A stretch of DNA of 48,127 nt from Spirogloea muscicola (lineage: Eukaryota > Streptophyta > Zygnematophyceae > Spirogloeales > Spirogloeaceae). The notes beneath the pieces are model-generated. The model saw only the letters and a list, made by a program, of their open reading frames with translations, was not told the origin of the DNA and did not search any database. Each line of letters begins with the position of its first letter. Position 1 is the stretch's first letter. A program made the position numbers and the translations under genes. Positions 22,489-32,316 of this stretch are shown here, in pieces. Location of the stretch: assembly GCA_009602725.1 (NCBI GenBank), contig WELB01000192.1:73308-121434 (forward strand). Direction: 5' to 3'.

Positions 22489-24722
22489 CTAACGCTTGCC
22501 AAAGGAGCGGTCTCTGATGCCGGGTGCAATGTCATGCTCAACAAGGTTGAGAAGCTCAGTGACATTGACTGAAGTTGCTGTGTGGTGGTGGTGGCCACCC
22601 GAGGAGCGCAAGAGGTAAAAGTCGATATCGCACGCGTCTGCAAAGTGATTGAAGCACGCCACCCACTCCTCAACCGGCCTTATCTCGATCACCGCCGACC
22701 CCGATGGCATGAACACCATGTTAGTGAGGTGCGATCCATGTACGCCAATGAACAGGCGCACGGACTGGAAGAAGGCCATGGCCTCAAGCAGCGGCAGGCC
22801 GCCATTGGAGTCTGCAGGCGGGTAAGTGCGCACGCGGCTTGCACCAAATATCTGCACCAGGCCCACCTCCACAGCATCTGTCTCCGCCAGCTGGCGGGTT
22901 TTGTACCGCTTCCCAAGCACGACATGCCAGTCCTGCGCCTCCCTGCGGCTGGGCGTTTGTGCAGCACACGACGGAGTGGTTAAGAATTTGCCCAGGCTAA
23001 GTGTGAGCTCAGCTGCAGCACTGAAGTGGGCATTCAAGCTTAGCTTCCCATGCAGCGAGAGGAGGCTCTGATGGCAGGTGCAGAGAGAGGGAGGTGTGGA
23101 TCAGAGGAGAGGAAGCAGAAAGTGAAGTATGGGCCAGAGGGAGTTGCAACTCGCTGTGTAGACCAAGCGGGACACCACAGTGCAGGCTGCAGAGGCAAGG
23201 TGCAAACACTCACAAAGGAAAGAATGGGAGGGGGGGTCTGCTCGGCTTTGTGTCACGCAGTGGGTTGCGTGGTGCATTCGGCAGCAAGTACTTGGCACGG
23301 ACGTGTTGCCACACCTTCTTCGACGGTTGGGAGCAGGTCTGCAGTGGCAGCAGCCGGACCTTCAAGGGCATCGGCTTGGAGGGCAGGCCGCCCTGGCAGC
23401 GTGTATGAACGGCTTGTAGTAAGCAAGGGGGGGCCAGCAGGCATTCAAGAGCAGCCCACCTGGAAGTTGGGCATGATGAGGCGCTGCACATGGTACAGCT
23501 CGTTGGGCTTTAGCAGGTAGACATTGAAGCTCTCCACAGGCACACCCAGCAGCTCCGGCAAGTCAATGACGTCAATCTGCGCCCGCATCGTGCAGCGCTT
23601 CGCAGGTCGGGCCAGTGCGCAGGCTCAAGGATGTCATGCCCCCGGCTGCTTGAAGCATGACGGGTGGAGGGCATGGGCTGGGACAGAAAGCGGAGGGGGA
23701 GGAGGGGTACAGGAGCCCGGGGCTCACCTGGCCCTTGCGGTGTGCGATGGGAATGCCTGGCAGGTGCTCGCGAACTTTTTCGGTGGCCACATACATTGGC
23801 AGGACCTCGGCGACTCCGTGCCAGAAGTTGCCGGCGTTCCAGTGTGCCAGCGAGAGCATGTCCCGGAAGTACCATACCCTGGTTGCATTGGCGGAGTGGC
23901 TACAGAGGCGAGAGGCAGCAGAGAGAGGAGAGTGGAGGGGAGGAGGAGCAGCACCAGCTTGTTAATCAGCGAGCGTGCACAGAAGGAGGGACAACACCAC
24001 AAGCTCAAACTCAGGCGGCGGGGGGGGAGGAATATGAGCGGGGAGAGGGAAAAGGAGGGGTCCGTCACGAACTTAAAGTCGTCGTCGCAAGCGCAACCAT
24101 GCCGATTAAAGACGTGCGTCTCGTTGAAGGCATTGCCGGTTTCGTTGAGGTATACGTCCTCGAGCACCCAGGTGAGGGAAGATGAACTGGTCATTGTCCA
24201 GTGCCTGCTCTTTGTCGTCTGGCGGGAAGTTGCGTGGCGGAGGTATTGTGCGGGCCAAATCCAATGTAAGGTCGCTGTTGGCGCACGCCCGCACGGTGGA
24301 GAAGTTGCCGCTGCATGTCGAGAAGACCGGGCACTCTGTGACGTCGGAGCAGTGCAGCATCGTCTGGCGCCGCCGGAGATCTGGTGTCAGGTGCTGAGCC
24401 AGCATAGCCTCGGCCATCTCCTGGCGGACGAGGTCGCGCTGCAGCTGACCCACCTGCAACATCGTGCGCAAGGTCAAGTGTAGGGTCAGGCGAGGTCTGG
24501 CCCTCCAGCCTGCTGCAAGGTCAGCTATTGCTGATTACACACAGCGTTACACTAATGAGGCCGGGGATGGGGAGCCTGGCCGAGCATTGGCGGACTTTGT
24601 AGTGGCCATAGCCGCGGAAGGACCCATTGAAGACGTTGTCAGCGCCCACATCGCCGCCGTCTAGCACCCAGGGGGAGCCCGCCTCCAGCCGGAAGAGGGA
24701 GCTGCCACAGTAGCCCCTCCGC
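22489..24722 (-). pseudogene. GT61-family glycosyltransferase copy lacking exon 1, with a frameshift
   Basis: Minus-strand exons align one for one with the intact paralogue at 32317-35156: 24722-24596, 24453-24073, 23899-23728, 23576-23460, 23338-23214 and 22948-22489. Shared blocks are DNVFNGSFRGYGHYK, ECPVFSTCSGNFSTV, VWYFRDMLSLAHWNAGNFWH, GVPVESFNVYLLKPNELYHV, HVRAKYLLPNAPRNPL and IGVHGSHLTNMVF, the last being the GT61/DUF563 C-terminal signature. The exon 24453-24073 has 381 bases where the paralogue has 380. An extra T near 24178-24183 (CATCTTCCCTC against CATCTCCCTC) moves the frame from DNDQFIF to SLTWVLEDVYLNETG. No membrane-anchor exon is found upstream on this strand; retroelement sequence begins at about 24826. 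GT61 enzymes add xylose, arabinose or GlcNAc in the Golgi/ER. A sequencing error could mimic the frameshift, but the missing exon argues for a broken gene. Confidence 0.85.
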
Positions 24723-24825
24723 CTGCAGCAAGGCGGCGGGCGCAAGCGCGGATGTCACACATGCTGCAATGGGCTCCTGCAGCAAGACGCTGGTGCCGCC
24801 AAGCAGGACGGAGCGTGTAATGAGT

Positions 24826-25400
24826 GATGGAGGGCCTGAATGGCCAAGTACGAAGGCAAGCACATGGGCAGATGTGTACGTCACCTGCTGTTAAGCTGAC
24901 CCGCTCAGTAAGTACGAGTCAGCACATAGAGGTCGCTTACTGATGCCCGAATACTGGATGGTGATCGACAAGCCCTTATGCCCCCAGCTAAGGCTCGACC
25001 ATCCGAGCCTTAGCCTAAAGCCAAAGGCTGCAGCGAGAGCCCGGCCAGCACGTAGATGCAAGGGCGTGTGCCATGGACCGCTGAAGGGAGACTGACAAAC
25101 GCATGCGATAGACTTGGGCCCATGAGCCAGCGGCGTTGAAGTCAGCCAGCTCACCTCACCTGCGGGACACAGCGCGCCGCGCAAGCTTGGTCAACAGGTC
25201 GAGCCACTGGGACCCGAGAGCCCCGTGTACATTCACGGCCAGGGGTACGAACTCGTTCCCAGCCGGGTGATCAGCGTGTTTGGCCGCCGTGCAGCCAGCG
25301 GCTTTCGTCGCAGCGCGGCCAGCCCTGGAGGCAGAAAGCCCCGGATTGGATGGATCCACCACATCGGTGGTGACATCATCTGCAAGGACGCGCGGGCGCG
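24826..25400 (-). mobile_element. Non-LTR retrotransposon 3' fragment with C-terminal coding remnant
   Basis: On the minus strand 25365-25156 encodes AKHADHPAGNEFVPLAVNVH, then GALGSQWLDLLTKLARRAVS. This conserved C-terminal segment is also found near 29290-29550, 37790-38080, 41030-41250 and 41750-41980. It continues, with deletions, into RAGRALAAAFGFRL and a tail equivalent to CADSYLLS. The last 70 bases (24826-24895), with CCAAGTACGAAGGCAAGCAC, recur at about 37388-37455. It sits directly upstream of the GT61 pseudogene, inside what should be its first intron. Confidence 0.75.
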
Positions 25401-26230
25401 TTCCAGCGCTTTGCGGCGCTTAGGACCTTGTCGACTTTTCAGGCTGGCTTTTCATAGCCTTCGCCCACCTCGGACGAACTCACTTGTCACAGCCCTCGCC
25501 CTCTTCGGATGAGCTTATATTTGTTCCATTTACGCGCGCCTTTTTCCCGGCTACTACTAGAGGTTACGAAGTGATTATCCTACATGGTACTTGCTTCCTA
25601 TGTGTATCAGTGCTCTTCGGCCCCTTCGAACCTTGTCTAGTCTTTTCGGGCTGGCTTTTCCCAGCCCTTACTGCCTCTGGCTCTGGCCAGGGGACCCACT
25701 TCCAGGAGCCTAGCATCTCCGACCTGCGGCTGCTTAGCAGAGGTTACTGAGTGATTCGTAGCTGCTTTGTTTCTCTGTGTGCTTATTTTTCTTAGCGCTT
25801 CCCCTGGCCCCCTTCTCGTACTCTGTTCATTCTGTTTTGGGCTGGCTTTTGCAGCCCCTATTCTGAATGGGCGAGCACTTTCTTCTTTGGGGAGAGCCAC
25901 TTCTTTCCCAATCCAGTTCGGAAAGCTCACTTCTTCTTTTCAGACATTGTCCATCCCTTTGGGCTGGCCTCTCACAAGAAGAAAGCGTGGCCAGATTGAC
26001 TGGTGGCTGGGAAAGGCCAGCCCAAAGGAATGGACAAGGTCTGAAGGAGCCGGAGTGCGAAGGGCTAGGACAGAGCTTCTGGCCCCTTCGTACTTTGGCC
26101 CCTTCGAGCCTTGTCACCTTGTCCTTTTCGGGCTAACTTCTCACAGCCGTTGCCCCCATTTGGGAGATCCACTACTCACAGCCACCGCCGTCCATATGGA
26201 AGCGCGTTAACCCTCTTCAGTCACCCTGGT
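25400..26230 (+). mobile_element. Cluster of retrotransposon 3' ends, mostly plus orientation
   Basis: The clearest copy runs about 25663-25922: coding tail ASGSGQGTHFQEPSI then SDLRLLSRGY and TGA (25748-25750), a 3' UTR with TTTCTTAGCGCTTCCCCTGG and CGTACTCTG-like sequence, the stem-loop and the block GAATGGGCGAGCACTTTC. Shorter ends flank it: 25420-25510, 25600-25660, 25935-25990 and an inverted one at 25985-26060 with CGTGGCCAGATTGACTGGTG. 26231-26374 is GC-rich and unassigned. Confidence 0.75.
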
Positions 26231-26374
26231 TCTGAACGCACTAATCGCCGGCGCGCCACGCGGCATGCGCCGGGCGCCCTGTTTAGCTCCCGCGCACGTA
26301 AGCGCCCCGGCGTGCCGCCGGGGCCCGCCTGCCCCGAGCTTCCGCTGGGGCAGGCTCCTAGCTACTTTTTTCAA

Positions 26375-27655
26375 TCTTTTGTGGGCTGGCTTTTCTATGG
26401 GCGAGCTCTTCTCTTATCCAGCCCCTATTCTCAAGAAAGAAAGCGCGGCCAGATTAACTGGTGGCTGGGAAAAGCAAGGAAGCGCGGCCAGATTGACTGG
26501 TGGCTGGGAAAGGCCAGCCCAAAGAAAATGGACAAGGTCTGAAAGAATGGCACGCCCATTGAGAAGAGGGGCTGGCAAAGAAGAAAGAGCTCGCCCATAG
26601 AAGAGAGGGGCTGGCAGAAGCCAGCCAAAAAAGAATGGACAAAATCCAAAGAGCTACAACAGGTGCCGAAAAGAAGGGAAACACACAGCTAGGCATCTAG
26701 ACAACTAGACATGATGAAAGCACAGGAAGCTCAATACCCGCGGGTGAGCAACATCAGGTCAGAGTAGCTCGAAGCTGGAAAAGATGCAGCCGGACGAGAC
26801 CCGGAAGCAGCAACAAGAGCACGGCCCGCGCGCGAGTGGACGGCATGAGCGAGGGAGCGTTGAAGCGACACGGAGAGCCGCATCCGGAAGACCTGGGCCA
26901 GGGGAGAAGGTGCTCGCCCATTGAGAAGAGGGGCTGGCAAAGCCAACCCAAAAAGAATGGACAATGTTCAAAGCCAAAGAAAGAGGTGCTGATAAAGGAC
27001 TACACTACAAAGTGCAAGATGGTGCAGAGGGAGATGCAGATGGCTGCTCAGTATCCACGTGTGAGCAACAGCAGATCAGAGTAACTCGGAGCAGGAGAAG
27101 CGGCACTTTGCCGAGACCCGGAAGCAGCAGCCATAGCCAGGGAGCCGGCCGCGTTGAAGCCGGGCAGCCCCCCTGGCGGACCCGGCCGCCGCTCCATGGC
27201 CTGCCGGGCAAGCCGCTGGAGGAGATCCAGCCAGCCGCTGCCATAAGCCCCGTGGACGTCTATGGCAAGGGCCGCGGCAAAGCCAACCCAAAAAGAATGG
27301 ACAATGTTCTGAAGTAGCCGGAGTGCTCAATGGGCGAGCACTTTCTTCTTTTCCAGCCCCTATCCTCAGTGGGCGGGCCCTTCTCCCTGGCAGGCCCACT
27401 TGGCAGCTACCCGCCGAACGGAGGTGTGTTTTCTGCCCGTGATCGCCCTCGTTCCAGCGCACGCAGAACGAGGCCGAAAATGAAATGGAGGCCAATTCAA
27501 GAGAATAGGAGCTGGAAAAGCCAGCCCCAAAAAGAATCAACAACGGACGAGAAAGGGGCCAGGGGAAGCGCTAAGAAAAACAAGCACACAGAAACAAAGC
27601 AGCTACGGCTGAACAGCAAGCCCACAAAAGAGAGAGAAGGCGCGCGGTGCGCATG
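26375..27655 (-). mobile_element. Nested retrotransposon 3' ends, mostly minus orientation
   Basis: At least seven hairpin ends lie here. Read on the minus strand, 27275-27065 is the longest coding remnant: AIDVHGAYGSGWLDLLQRLA, ARQAMERRPGPPGG, then a tail with SYSDLLLLTRGY. The subfamily UTR with CTTTGGCTTTGAACATTGTC is at 26940-26990. At 26440-26520 two near-identical ends stand in tandem (AGCGCGGCCAGATTGACTGG twice). Confidence 0.7.
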
Positions 27656-27850
27656 AAATTAAAGCGAGGCCAATTCAAGCCATTACATTGTTCAGGCAGA
27701 AAATGCAGAAAGTGCAAAGAAGAACAGCCATCGCCTTGCACGGGTGGAGGAGGTCCAGGCGGCGGCGGCCATGGCGGCGCAGCGGTGGCGGGGCCCGCCC
27801 GCGGCGCCCACCACGAGGGCCTAGAATGCGGCGGCACGGCAGCCGTCCGG
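27656..27850. other. Unique sequence upstream of the orphan GT61 exon
   Basis: After the last retroelement end at about 27655 the sequence is unique, with a GGC-rich stretch and two ATGs before the chosen exon start. It probably represents the former 5' UTR or promoter of the orphan exon. Confidence 0.4.
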
Positions 27851-28008
27851 ATGCCGGCGCCGGCCATGGCGTGGCTCGACGGCGGCGGCGGCGGCTTCGG
27901 CCGGCCATGGCCGAGCGCGGGGCACCTTCATTGGCTTTGTGCCGCCACCACGATCGTCTTCCTCGTCGCGCTCGTCGGCAGCAACTACTGGGAGAATGTG
28001 CAGAACCT
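27851..28008 (+). pseudogene. Orphan first exon of a GT61-like glycosyltransferase (type II membrane anchor)
   Basis: The frame from ATG 27851 reads MPAPAMAWLDGGGGGFGRPW, a spacer, then LHWLCAATTIVFLVALVGSN and YWENVQNL, ending two bases into a codon before GTGCGC. The intact GT61 gene begins MPPTSMAWLGGGGRGEKAIQ and has LRWLLAVSIATALVLLGAIY then YQKLVQAL, ending in the same phase before GTGTGG. So this is a homologous exon 1: short cytosolic tail and one signal-anchor helix. Only about 70 bases of intron-like sequence follow before retroelement sequence. No exon 2 lies downstream on this strand until the intact gene 4.8 kb away, which has its own exon 1. It may be the missing exon 1 of the minus-strand copy or the remnant of a third copy. 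Confidence 0.75.
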
Positions 28009-28074
28009 GTGCGCTGCCCCCCCCTCTCTTCCTCTCCTTCAGTCCTCCACTCTCCTGGCATCGTCTTCTCGATG

Positions 28075-30370
28075 CAGGTCCAACTGGGGCCCGTGGATGT
28101 GAATCTGCCTCTAGATGGCTTTCTCCAGGCGGAATGGTTTCCGGCAGCTCGTCTGTCGTTTGAGGCTCCTCACTCGTAGCTACTGAGTGGTCCATCCTCC
28201 ACCCTTTCTGCCATAGCCCTTTAGGCCCCGCCGTCATTTGGCCCTTTCGAACCTCTCTGTCAACTCTTTTCGGGCTGGCTTTTCACAGCCCTTGCCCCCA
28301 TTGGGAGAGCCTCTTCTTCCTTCAGCAGTCCATATCACGCGCCTTGCATCTGCGTGCTGGCCGTGCTCTGGCTGCAGCCTCTGGATTTCGCCAAGGGGAG
28401 TTTTCCGGCATTTAGTCTTTCGGATTTGAGGCTCCTAACTCGTCGCTACTGAGTGTTCCGTCGTCCTTCCGCGCTTTAGAATAAGTGGCTCTCCCGATGG
28501 GGGCAAGGGCTGTGAAAAGCCAGCCCGAACAAGGTCGACAAAATATTCGAAGGGGCCAAATAACGGAGGGGTCTAAAAAGGAAGCGCGGCCAGATCGACT
28601 GGTGGCTGGGAAAGGCCTGCCCAAAGGTCTAAAGCGCTATGGCAGAACGGGTGGAGGATGGAACACTCAGTAGCTACGAGTGAGGAGCCTCAAATCCGCC
28701 AGACTAGAAGAAGTGGCTCTCCCAATTGGGGCAAGGGCTGTGAAAAGCCAGCCCGAAAAGGATTGACAAAAGGTTTGAAAGGGCCAAATGACGGAGGGGT
28801 CTAAAGCGCTATCTTCTACGGCAGAACGGGCACTCAGTAGCTACAATTGAGGAGCCTCAAATCCGACAGACTATCTGCCGGAAAACAATCCCCCTGGAGA
28901 AAGCCAGAGGCTGCAGTGAGAGCCAAATGACGGAGGAGCTTTAGCCCCTTCGAAACTCTGTCACTTCTTTTCGGGCTGGCTTTTCACAGCACCAGTCAAT
29001 CTGGCCGCGCTTTCTTCTGCCTAGTGTGAGAGATCCATACGAGAAAGTGCTCGCCCACTGAGGATATGGGCTGGAAAAGTTAGCCCAAAAAAGAATGAAC
29101 AGAGTTCGAGAAGGGGGCCAGGGGAAGCGCTAAGATAAATAAGCACACAAAGAAACAAAGCAGCTACGAATCACTCAGTAACCCCTGCTAAGCAGCCGCA
29201 GATCAGAGATGCTAGGCTCCTGGAAGTGAGCCCCCTGGCCAGAGCCAGAGGCAGCAGCGAGGGCTCTGCCGGCACGAAGGTGCAGCGCCCGGGCCATAGA
29301 CCTCTGCAGCGAGACGGCCAGGCGCATACGTTACAGTTGCGCCAGCGACCCGGCTGCAGGAAAGTCGACCGGCTCCCCATGGAAGCGACGGGCGATGGTG
29401 TGGCGGGCGTGCTGGGTGAGCAGCTCGAGCCACCGAGCGCCATGGGTGTCAATTGCCAACGGGAAGAACTCGTCTTCCCGCGGACGGTCGGCGTACTTGA
29501 GCTCTTCAGCCCGTGGTGGCACATTGGGCTGGGTGTGAGCCGTCATATGCGTTGGTGGTTACCACGTCCAGGAGAAGACGTGGCCCGCCGGCCTTGTTTT
29601 CTTAGCGCTTCCCCTGGCTAGCTACTCAGACTTGCATCTCCTGACTAGAGGTTACTGAGCGTTCCCTGGCTGATGTCTTAGTCCTAGTCCGTCGCACTCG
29701 GGCTCCTTCGGACCTTGTCCATTTCTTTGGGCTGGCCTTTCCCAGCCACCAGTCCATCTGGCCGCCCTTCCTTCTCGTACTCTGTTCATTCTTTTTTGGG
29801 CTGGCTTTTCAAGCCCCTATCCTCAATGGGCGAGCACTTTCTTCTTGTGGGGTGGCCACCACGTCTACGCGACGGGCGTGGAGACCGTCGGCCCTTTCCT
29901 GGAGCGGTATGACGCCGTGCTCCGCTGCTGGAATAGGGGCTGGAAAAGTACGCGCGGCCAGATTGAGTGGTGGCTGTGAGAGGCCAGCCCAAAGAAAGTG
30001 CTCGCCCTTAGAGAGTGCTCGCCCACTCAAGCTCCCTCAGACCTTGTCCATTCTCTTGGGCTGGCCTTTCCCAGCCACCAGTCAATCTGGCCGCACTTTC
30101 GGCATTAGAGAAGAGCGGCTGGCAAAGCCAGCCCAAAGGAATGGACATGGTCTGAAGGAGCCGGAGTGCTAAACACCAATGCAACAGCAAGGGGGCTAGA
30201 AAAGCCCAGCCCAGAAAAGAATGAACGTGCGAGAAGAAGGGGCCAGGGGAATGGCTCTCGTAATGGGGGCGAGGACTGTGAACGGCCAGCCCGAAAACAA
30301 TGGACAAGGTCCGAAGGGCCAGAAAGCGCAAAAACGGAAGATACGCTCTTTCAAAGGAGAAACCCGCATG
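28075..30370. mobile_element. Dense nested retrotransposon 3' ends in both orientations
   Basis: About fourteen hairpin ends lie here. Plus-strand ends include 28255-28325 (CGGGCTGGCTTTTCACAGCC with CCCCCATTGGGAGAGCC) and 29715-29845, where two subfamily ends follow head to tail. Minus-strand ends include 28485-28560, 28585-28640, 28715-28800, 29040-29600 and 29930-30000. 29846-29930 is a short foreign piece with the frame GGHHVYATGVETVGPFLERY, which I cannot place. Confidence 0.75.
29040..29600 (-). mobile_element. Longest contiguous retrotransposon copy on the minus strand
   Basis: Read on the minus strand the remnant runs through EELKYADRPREDEFFPLAID, THGARWLELLTQHARHTIAR, RFHGEPVDFPAAGSLAQL, RMRLAVSLQRSMARALHLRA, GRALAAASGSGQGAHFQEPS and ISDLRLLSRGY plus TGA. 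The 3' UTR follows, with the hairpin at about 29060-29090 and the GGGCGAGCACTTTC block. Small frame breaks show it is dead. Confidence 0.75.
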
Positions 30371-30690
30371 TAGTAACAACTTTGTATAGCTGCGTGCTAT
30401 GTGGACGTTGTCAGCTCCTAAGCTTATTGTTCTAATTATGGTTCCATTGACATTTATTGGAAGAGCTGTTCTGTTTCTTCGATCTCCTTCCACAGCCATA
30501 CTGTGGAAGGAGATCATTCCCTGCTTTCAGAAGCTTCTTTTAGAGAAGCCATTGCCCCCTTAAAATATGCTACCTTTTCCAAATAATTTGATGACTTTAT
30601 GAGAGAGGAGGAGCATGTTTCCTGCGTGGTTCTCCTTGCCGACTCTTCTGGTTGTGAAGAGCCCACTTGCTGACGTCTTGGAGGCTTGTA
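30371..30690. other. Unassigned spacer inside the retroelement mosaic
   Basis: AT-richer than its surroundings. I see no coding frame and no hairpin end. At 30493-30513 there is a small inverted pair, CCATACTGTGG. Confidence 0.4.
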
Positions 30691-31920
30691 TCCTGCGTTT
30701 TGCGTCATCCGGCCCTTTCAGACCTTGTCCATTACTTTGGGCTGGCCTCTCACAGCCATTGCTGTCGATTTGGAAGAGCTGTTGTCTGGACCTTGTCAGT
30801 CTCTCGTGGCTTGGTCTTTACTAGCCCTCTTTCAAAGAACTTAGCTCTTCGAAAGGGGCCAGGGAGCGAGCTCTTTGAAAGGGAGCGAGGGCTGTTGATA
30901 GCCAGCCCAAAAGATTGAACAAGGTCCAAAGCGCCGAAAGGCGCCAAATAGCTATGCAAGAGATGACAGCACTTGGGGAGCTTAGCAAGCCTGAGTCAGC
31001 AGCCGTAAGTCGGAGTAACTTGCAGCTGGAAAAGAGGCACCCCGACGAGAATCAGAAGTAGCAGCCAAAGCGCGGCCTGCCCGCAAGTGCACTGCGTTAG
31101 CCTGGAACTTTTGGAAGTTCCACCGTCTCTTTCACAGAGCTGCTTCATTCCGGCTGCACGTACTCTGACTCGTGGTTGCTGTGATTAAATCTTGAGCAGC
31201 CAGTCGTACTCTCCACGCCCAGGTAGTTCAGCGCTTTCCTCAAGGAGGCGGTGCAGGGGAGTAAGCGAATGCCGAGGTTGGCCGCTCAGTAACCCCCAGT
31301 CAGTAACCGCAAGTCGACGCTTTCTAGCCAGGACCTTGTCCAACCATTTTCTGGGCTGGCCTGCCCAGCCATCACCCATGAAGCTCCCATTCGCAGTGTC
31401 TCTTGCATAGCTGTGTGACTTTGGCGCCTTCCAAACGGAAAGTAGAAGCTCTTCCAAAAGTATGGCAAAGGCTGTGAGGCCAGCCCATAGAAAGCAAAGA
31501 CAGAGAAGTGAACAAGGTTTAAGATGGCCGGCGATGGACTCAGGACTCGACGGGAATATGCATGTATGTGAAACAAACGAAGGCCAAAACGGCCAAGGAC
31601 AATGGCAAGCACATCTCATGACGTACATCTACAGCAGATTGAACGGCTCAGTAACCACGAGTCAATACAGCAAGGTCACTAATCGATGTCTGAATACCAG
31701 GTGACAGAGTCGAAGCCCTTCTGCCACCAACTAAAGCTCGCCCAGCTTTCTAGTGCAAAGCGTGAGCCTGAGGACGCTGCAAACAGGCCGAGGTGGAAGC
31801 AAGCGCGGCCACACTAACTGGTGGCTGGGAGAGGCCAGCCCAAAGGAATGCACAAGGTCTGCAGGAGCCGGAGTCCGAAGGACTAAATAAGACATTAGCA
31901 AGGGGGACGCTCAGTAACCT
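30690..31920. mobile_element. Scattered retrotransposon 3' ends, diverged
   Basis: Hairpin ends occur at about 30715-30775 (+), 30860-30925 (-), 31335-31390 (+), 31440-31520 (-) and 31800-31880 (-). An antisense coding tail equivalent to SYSDLRLLTRG lies at about 30980-31060. The subfamilies differ in the UTR but keep the ACCTTGTCC block, the GGCTGG/CCAGCC hairpin and the terminal block. Confidence 0.65.
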
Positions 31921-32316
31921 CTAGGGGGGCACGTGGAGTGACTGAGATGGAGGGAATAGTCGGCCAGAGGCGCCCAACACAAGTGGGGTTGCCGGCCGAC
32001 CGCCGCCGCCGGCAGCCCCCGGCCGCCGCCGGCGCCCGCCGCCGGCAGCNGAGAGGGAGGGAGGGAGGGCGAGCTTGCGAGCGAACGAGCGAGCGAGAGA
32101 GCACGGAGGGAGGGGGGCCGCGCGCCGGGGGGCTATAGAAATGTGGGCTTTGGCAGAGATCGGCTGCTGAGCTGCGCAAACTGAGAGCGGCAGCATTGTG
32201 GGCTTTGGCAGAGGTCGGCTGCTGAGCTGCGCGAGCTGAGAGCGGCAGCTATCAGGCACGGGCTTGACAAGAAGACATAGCCATGGTAGCAAGCTGATGG
32301 TGAAGCTCTGGCCAGG
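31921..32316. promoter_or_regulatory. Upstream region of the intact GT61 gene with a 55-bp tandem duplication and TATA-like site
   Basis: A GCC/CGG-rich stretch (31995-32048) with an N at 32050 is followed by GAGGGAGG and GCGAGCGA runs, then GGCTATAGAAATG at about 32131-32143 (TATA-like). Two adjacent copies of a 55-bp unit follow, starting at 32142 and 32197 and beginning TGTGGGCTTTGGCAGAG. They are nearly identical. The start codon is at 32317. Confidence 0.5.

Noticed and set aside
22582-24483. Plus-strand open frames in 22.5-24.5 kb (up to 319 codons)
   Set aside because: Shadows of the minus-strand GT61 exons, which match the paralogue exon by exon.
29846-29930. Frame GGHHVYATGVETVGPFLERY as a fragment of the reverse transcriptase domain
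   Set aside because: Too short, no YADD-type motif and no second copy in the window, so a reverse transcriptase assignment is not supported.
25400-32000. Possible CRISPR-like or satellite array because of recurring short blocks
   Set aside because: Spacing is irregular, both orientations occur, and units end in retroelement coding tails. One target-site duplication shows insertion, not tandem amplification.
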